From the NCBI GenBank assembly GCA_025356185.1, contig JANXUN010000083.1, forward strand, positions 1 to 9,628: 9,628 nucleotides of DNA, given 5' to 3'. The DNA comes from Gemmatimonadaceae bacterium. GTDB taxonomy: Bacteria > Gemmatimonadota > Gemmatimonadetes > Gemmatimonadales > Gemmatimonadaceae. The position numbers and the translations under genes were made by a program. Below the pieces are notes generated by a model, which saw nothing but the letters and a program-made list of their open reading frames with translations, did not search any database and had not been told where the DNA came from. Below, piece after piece: positions 5,384 to 9,628 of this stretch. Each line of letters starts with the position of its first letter. The stretch's first letter is position 1.

Positions 5384-7654
5384 CTACAACAAAGAGACCG
5401 GATCGCGGTCGACCACGAGACGAAGATCGGCGCGCTTGGGCACGGGACACCGTTCGGCGATGTAGCGCACCACCCGCGTGAGTGCGCCCGCGCGCGTCGC
5501 CTTGAGTAGCACGTGCCATCGCCAGCGATCTTTGATGCGATCGATCGGTGCGGGCGCTGGGCCCACGAGCACCACATCACGCAATGAGTCCCGCGCGAGG
5601 AGCCGCTGAATCCACGCGCTCGCGGCCAGCATCGCCTGCGCCGTCTCACCCTGATCGGTACCGCTCATGATGATGTTGGCGACCGAGACAAATGGCGGAT
5701 AGATCGGCGTGCGGCGCTGGCCGAGCTCTTCGTGAACAAACGTGACATAATCGTGCGTCAGCGCGTGTCGCACCGCGTGATGCGTCGGCAGTCGCGTCTG
5801 AATAAAAACTTCGCCGTGCTTACGGCCGCGACCCGCGCGACCGGCGACTTGACTCAATAGTTGGAACGTGCGTTCTGACGCGCGAAAATCCGGAAGATTG
5901 AGACCGGTATCGGCGTCGATCACGCCGACCAATGTCACATTCGGAAAGTCGAGTCCTTTGGCAATCATCTGCGTGCCGAGTAATATATCGATCTCTCCTG
6001 CACCAACGCGATCGAGAATCGCCGTGTGCGCCCACTTGCCGCTCGTCGTATCGACGTCCATGCGCGCGATGCGCGCGGACGGAAAACGCTCCGCAACGAG
6101 TCGCTCGACTTGTTGTGTACCCATCCCTTTGCGACGCAGCGCGTCTTCGCCACAGGTGTGACAGCGTGTCCCCGGCGCTTCCTGATGCTGACAGTAGTGA
6201 CACACCAGCGACTCAGGAACGCGATGATACGTGAGCGAGATGCTACAGTGCGGGCATACGCGCACGTCACCGCATGAGAAACACTGCATGTACGACGCAT
6301 AGCCTCGTCGATTGAGCAGCAACAAACTCTGCTCACCTCGTGTAAGACGCGCCTCGATCGCGGCACTCAGGACGGGACTCAGCACGCCAAGCGTTTCGTC
6401 GAACGGCGCATTCGGTGTTCGTGCCGCGACGGCTTGACGAACAATCGTGCGCAGATCGACGACCGACACATCGGGCAGCTGTGCGCCGGCGGCGCGACCC
6501 GGCAGCGTGAGGCGGATGCTCTGTCCGCGATTCGCACGCTCCCAACTCTCCAAACTTGGCGTCGCGCTGCCTAATACGACAATCGCACCTTCGGCACGCG
6601 CGCGAACCATTGCCGCCTCGCGCGCATGATAGCGCGGCGTTTCCGATTGCTTGTAGCTGGACTCGTGTTCTTCGTCAACGATAACCACGCCCACATATTC
6701 GAGCGGTGCGAACAGCGCGGAGCGTGCACCGACCGCGATGCGACGCTCGCCGCGCCGCAACGCTTGCCACGCATCGTGCCGTTCGCCGTCACTCAACCCT
6801 GAGTGCAGCACTGCGACGTCATCGCCAAACGCTCCGCGAAAGCGGTCGACGGTTTGTGACGTGAGCGCGATTTCCGGTACGAGTACGATGGCGGTTTTCT
6901 GCGGCTGCGCGAGGATCGCGCGCAGCACTTCGATGTACACGAGCGTCTTGCCGCTGCCGGTGATGCCGTGCAGTAAAAACGATTGTCCGGGCGCGCCGGC
7001 CAGAATCGCATTGACCGCATCACGTTGCGCTGCCGACGGCGTTGGAGGGGGTGCGACGCCCGCGCGCTCGGCGAACGGGTCGCGCTCGATGCGTTCGTCG
7101 CGTACTTCGACGAGCCCACGCTTTGCAAGTGCCGCGATCACCGCGGCCGAGCAACCGGACTGCTGTCGCACGGTTTCAAGCGCCGCACGACCGCCTTGTG
7201 CGTCCAGCAATTCGTACACCACGCGCTGTTGCTTGGCGCGCGCGAACATCTGCTCGCGTTCGAGTAGCGACGGCATCTCGCGCATGATGCGGACCACCCG
7301 CTGACGCTTTTCCGCCGACGGTTTTGCGTTTGGCGACATGAGCGATGTCGGTAACATGGCGCGCAAGGTCAGCCCAATCGGCGCGGCGTACCACTCGGCG
7401 ATCCATTGCCCCGTTTCGAGCAGCGGTCCGGGCAACGAGGGCGTGGCGTCGAGCACGGCATGCAACGCTTTGAGCGTCACACCCTCGGGCGGCGCAGACG
7501 CACCCATGACAATGCCTATTTCATTGCGCGCGCGAAACGGAACGAGCACACGTGTACCGATTGGAATAGGTGTCGCGATTCCGTCGGGAACGCTGTAGGT
7601 AAACGTTCGAAAGAGCGGGACCGCGAGCGCCACCTCAACACAGCGGGTGGTCAC
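5384..7654 (-). CDS. priA: Primosomal protein N' (replication restart helicase PriA)
   Basis: This complete 756-residue superfamily 2 3'-to-5' DNA helicase recognises stalled forks and D-loops and reloads the replicative helicase. The N-terminal DNA-binding domain (about 1-100, with FRTFTYSVPDG and GTRVLVPF) is followed by a winged-helix linker (about 140-190). Walker A is GITGSGKT (230-237), the Walker B box is DEEH (327-330), and GSATPS (362-367) is motif III. The zinc-binding insert has all eight cysteines: 458, 461, 467, 470, 485, 488, 498 and 501. GTQMIAKGLDF (560-570) and QVAGRAGRG (602-610) are the later helicase motifs. The C-terminal domain ends VDRDPVSLL, as in the family. The GTG start at 7654 has GAGAG 5 bases upstream and lies 11 bases after the epimerase stop, so the two are likely co-transcribed. 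Nothing is missing or broken. Confidence 0.98.
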   Translation of the reverse strand: MTTRCVEVALAVPLFRTFTYSVPDGIATPIPIGTRVLVPFRARNEIGIVMGASAPPEGVTLKALHAVLDATPSLPGPLLETGQWIAEWYAAPIGLTLRAMLPTSLMSPNAKPSAEKRQRVVRIMREMPSLLEREQMFARAKQQRVVYELLDAQGGRAALETVRQQSGCSAAVIAALAKRGLVEVRDERIERDPFAERAGVAPPPTPSAAQRDAVNAILAGAPGQSFLLHGITGSGKTLVYIEVLRAILAQPQKTAIVLVPEIALTSQTVDRFRGAFGDDVAVLHSGLSDGERHDAWQALRRGERRIAVGARSALFAPLEYVGVVIVDEEHESSYKQSETPRYHAREAAMVRARAEGAIVVLGSATPSLESWERANRGQSIRLTLPGRAAGAQLPDVSVVDLRTIVRQAVAARTPNAPFDETLGVLSPVLSAAIEARLTRGEQSLLLLNRRGYASYMQCFSCGDVRVCPHCSISLTYHRVPESLVCHYCQHQEAPGTRCHTCGEDALRRKGMGTQQVERLVAERFPSARIARMDVDTTSGKWAHTAILDRVGAGEIDILLGTQMIAKGLDFPNVTLVGVIDADTGLNLPDFRASERTFQLLSQVAGRAGRGRKHGEVFIQTRLPTHHAVRHALTHDYVTFVHEELGQRRTPIYPPFVSVANIIMSGTDQGETAQAMLAASAWIQRLLARDSLRDVVLVGPAPAPIDRIKDRWRWHVLLKATRAGALTRVVRYIAERCPVPKRADLRLVVDRDPVSLL

Positions 7655-7665
7655 TGGTGCTCTCG

Positions 7666-8700
7666 CTAGCGTCTGCGCACGCCCAGTCCGGGCGTCGCAT
7701 CCAGCGTCACGCGGCCACGCGGAATTGTCGGTCCGACAAACGGATCGTCGGCGAGCAGCGTCGCGCCGTCCAGGTCGGCGTCGTCAAGCAGCGGTGAGAA
7801 ATGCGCCGCGGCCGCAATACTCAGTGAGCTTTCGATCATGCATCCGCACATTACACGCATCTCATGTGCTCGCGCGACGGCGATCATGCGCAGTGCTTCG
7901 CGCAGCGAACCACACTTGGCCAGCTTGATGTTTACACCGTCGACGGCGCCGTGCAGCTTGGGAATATCAGTCGCGACGACGCAGGATTCGTCTGCGACGA
8001 GATCCATGGGTGCGCGTTCGCGCACAAAGCGCAGACCAGCGATGTCATGCGGCGGTAGCGGCTGCTCCAACAGGTCGACGCCGCACTCCGACAACACATC
8101 GAGCATTCCCAGCGCGCGCTTTACGGTCCACGCGGCGTTAGCATCAACGCGCAACACGGCCTGCGGCGCTTCTTCGCGCACCGTGCGAATGATGTCGGCG
8201 TCGTGTGACGTGCCGAGTTTGACTTTCAGAATCGGATAGTCAGCAGCTTCCCGCACGCGTACGCGCAGCGTTGCATCATCGGGGGCGATGCCGATGGTGA
8301 AGCTGGATAACGGCGTCGACGATGCGTCGAGTCCCCACAGCCTGTAAAGGGGAATACCCAGACGTTTTGCTGCCAAGTCGTGCAATGCGGCGCTCATCGC
8401 GCACCGAGCAGCGGCGTTGTGGCGCAGCGATTTTTCGAGCATGCGCTCGACCGCATCGATTGACCACGCGTCGGCGTCGTGCAGCAGCGGCGCAAAATGC
8501 GCTAACGCCGCCATCACCGTCTCAGCCGTCTCGCCGTAAAAACGACTCGGCGCCGCTTCCCCCCACCCTTCGAGTCCGTCCTCAGCACTCTGCGCGTCAC
8601 GCAAGCGCACCCATACCACGCGGAACTCACGTGTGCCACCGCGCGCGATCACAAACGGATGGCGCGTGTGTACGGTGAGGATTTCAGCAGTGAGTTGCAC
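7666..8700 (-). CDS. L-Ala-D/L-Glu (dipeptide) epimerase, enolase superfamily
   Basis: This 344-residue enolase-superfamily enzyme most likely inverts the second residue of L-Ala-D-Glu from peptidoglycan turnover, so that ordinary peptidases can use it. The capping domain spans about 1-125 (ARGGTREFRVV, GWGEAAPSRFYGET). In the barrel, the acid/base lysines are Lys159 and Lys161 in LKVKLG on one face and Lys259 in NIKLAK on the other. The Mg2+ ligands are Asp186 (RVDAN), Glu212 (LEQPL) and Asp237 (ADES). The GCMIESSLSIAAAAHF segment (286-301) and the DLDG motif (Asp309, Asp311), which in known dipeptide epimerases binds the substrate ammonium, separate it from muconate cycloisomerase and o-succinylbenzoate synthase. 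Specificity for another dipeptide is possible. The GTG start has TAGGTG 4 bases upstream, overlapping the kinase stop. The gene lies 7 bases after the kinase and 11 before priA. Confidence 0.9.
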   Translation of the reverse strand: MQLTAEILTVHTRHPFVIARGGTREFRVVWVRLRDAQSAEDGLEGWGEAAPSRFYGETAETVMAALAHFAPLLHDADAWSIDAVERMLEKSLRHNAAARCAMSAALHDLAAKRLGIPLYRLWGLDASSTPLSSFTIGIAPDDATLRVRVREAADYPILKVKLGTSHDADIIRTVREEAPQAVLRVDANAAWTVKRALGMLDVLSECGVDLLEQPLPPHDIAGLRFVRERAPMDLVADESCVVATDIPKLHGAVDGVNIKLAKCGSLREALRMIAVARAHEMRVMCGCMIESSLSIAAAAHFSPLLDDADLDGATLLADDPFVGPTIPRGRVTLDATPGLGVRRR

Positions 8701-8707
8701 AACGCAC

Positions 8708-9628
8708 CTATGTTGGCGTGAGGCCAGTCTGGCGCGCCGACTTCGCGATGCGCAGTTCGGTGGCCGCCGCTCCGCTGCTGCCCGCGAGGAACGCGATCAA
8801 TGCATCGGCCAAGTCAAAGCCGCGATCGTAGCGATCGCCAGCGGGTTTGGCTAAGCACTTCATGACGACTGCGCTAAGGGCGGCTGGAATTTTTGCGTCG
8901 ACGCTATCGGGCGCTACGGGCGCTTCATGCACATGCTTGTACCCCACGGCGTACGAATCTTCGCCGTCAAATGGCGGATTGCCCAGGAGCATTTCGTACA
9001 ACAGCAGGCCGACTGCGTAGAGATCGCTACGGCCGTCCACGAGCTTTCCCATCGCTTGCTCGGGCGACATATAGTGTGGCGTGCCCATCGCGCGACCCGA
9101 TGCTGTGAGTCGACCATGAAAGCGCGCCGTCGCGATGCCAAAGTCGGTGAGTGCCACATTGCGATCCTCGTCAAACAAAATATTGTCGGGCTTAATGTCG
9201 CGGTGCACGACGCCATGCCGATGCGCGTAGTCCAATGCACAGGCGACTTGCACCGCAATCGCCGCAGCGGCTACCGGTGCCACCGTTTTTTGTCTCGATA
9301 GCAAGTCGGCGAGCGAGCCGCCCGCATAGTACGGCATCACGAGATAATCGACATCGCCGGCCGTTCCCATATCGCCGATCGCGCACACAAACGGATGCAC
9401 GAGGCGTGCAGCCGCTTCGGCCTCGCGCCGAAAGCGCTCGCGCATTTCTTCTTCTTGCGCCAACGACTTGTGCAACACCTTAATGACGAGCGATCGGCCC
9501 AGCGTCACGTGTCGCGCGAGATACACGTGCGCCATGCCACCGCTGCCAAGGCGCTTCACGATGGTGTAGCGATTGCCGGTCGCGCTGCGCGCGTCCGGCC
9601 TACGGATAAGATAATGCCTTCTCGCGAT
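8708..9628 (-). CDS. Soluble Ser/Thr protein kinase (Hanks type), start beyond window
   Basis: The visible 306 residues form an almost complete bacterial eukaryotic-type kinase. The GTG at 9559 falls inside the kinase fold and is not the start. The frame stays open to the edge and reads NRYTIVKRLGSGGMAHVYLA, the normal beginning of subdomain I. Counting from the edge, the catalytic residues are Lys50 (LVIKVL), alpha-C Glu69 (FRRE), Asp144 in the HRDIKPDN loop, Asp162 of DFG, and the activation segment ending GTPHYMSPEQ (182-191). It is an RD kinase, with Thr/Ser in the activation loop for autophosphorylation. The domain ends near residue 281, and a tail of about 25 residues follows. No membrane helix or PASTA, WD40 or TPR domain is seen, so it is a small cytoplasmic kinase unless the missing N terminus adds something. 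It heads the kinase-epimerase-priA unit, and its targets are unknown. Confidence 0.95.
   Translation of the reverse strand: MARRHYLIRRPDARSATGNRYTIVKRLGSGGMAHVYLARHVTLGRSLVIKVLHKSLAQEEEMRERFRREAEAAARLVHPFVCAIGDMGTAGDVDYLVMPYYAGGSLADLLSRQKTVAPVAAAAIAVQVACALDYAHRHGVVHRDIKPDNILFDEDRNVALTDFGIATARFHGRLTASGRAMGTPHYMSPEQAMGKLVDGRSDLYAVGLLLYEMLLGNPPFDGEDSYAVGYKHVHEAPVAPDSVDAKIPAALSAVVMKCLAKPAGDRYDRGFDLADALIAFLAGSSGAAATELRIAKSARQTGLTPT

Noticed and set aside
6738..7304. 188-codon plus-strand reading frame antisense to priA
   Set aside because: It is a Ser/Arg/Cys-rich shadow frame under intact PriA helicase motifs.
9557..9559. GTG as start of the protein kinase
   Set aside because: It lies inside the first beta strand (TIVKRLGSGG). 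The frame is open upstream to the edge and encodes the rest of subdomain I, with no other start codon visible.

Overview
The window is a stretch of ordinary, GC-rich (about 60% by eye), densely coded bacterial chromosome with nine protein genes, two of them cut by the window edges. I see no RNA gene, insertion sequence, CRISPR array or phage gene. The style suggests Gemmatimonadota: a compact Ser/Thr kinase next to housekeeping genes, frequent GTG starts with weak ribosome binding sites, and a lipoprotein with a Cys-Gly-Asp start, Pro/Thr-rich linker and C-terminal glycine zipper. That assignment rests on remembered family style, not on a search, and I hold it at about 0.65.

Layout. The left edge carries the 3' three quarters of a plus-strand gamma-glutamyltransferase gene (1-1283). 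It converges, with only 10 bp between stops, on eight minus-strand genes that fill the rest. In transcription order these are: a soluble Ser/Thr protein kinase (start beyond 9628), a dipeptide epimerase of the enolase superfamily, the primosomal helicase PriA, a DapL-like class I/II aminotransferase, an unrecognised acidic protein, a Fur-family regulator, a CcdA-type thiol-disulfide membrane protein, and the glycine-zipper lipoprotein.

Spacing splits the minus-strand genes into four probable units: kinase-epimerase-priA (gaps of 7 and 11 bp), the aminotransferase alone (96 bp before it), acidic protein-fur-ccdA (4-bp GTGA overlap, then 9 bp), and the lipoprotein alone (124 bp before it). Start codons follow the same split: the four genes inside units begin with GTG and the three visible genes that follow a gap begin with ATG. 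Weak promoter-like sequences lie in each of the three gaps, and a clean 17-bp palindrome lies upstream of the lipoprotein gene.

How the genes may work together. Three enzymes touch glutamate, peptide or cell-wall chemistry: gamma-glutamyltransferase outside the cytoplasm, L-Ala-D/L-Glu epimerase for muropeptide reuse, and an aminotransferase resembling LL-diaminopimelate aminotransferase. The Fur-CcdA pair joins metal-responsive control to reductant supply for cytochrome c maturation or periplasmic disulfide exchange. I found no convincing undescribed system. The points most worth checking are the acidic protein coupled to fur, the kinase-epimerase operon, and the lipoprotein with its palindrome.
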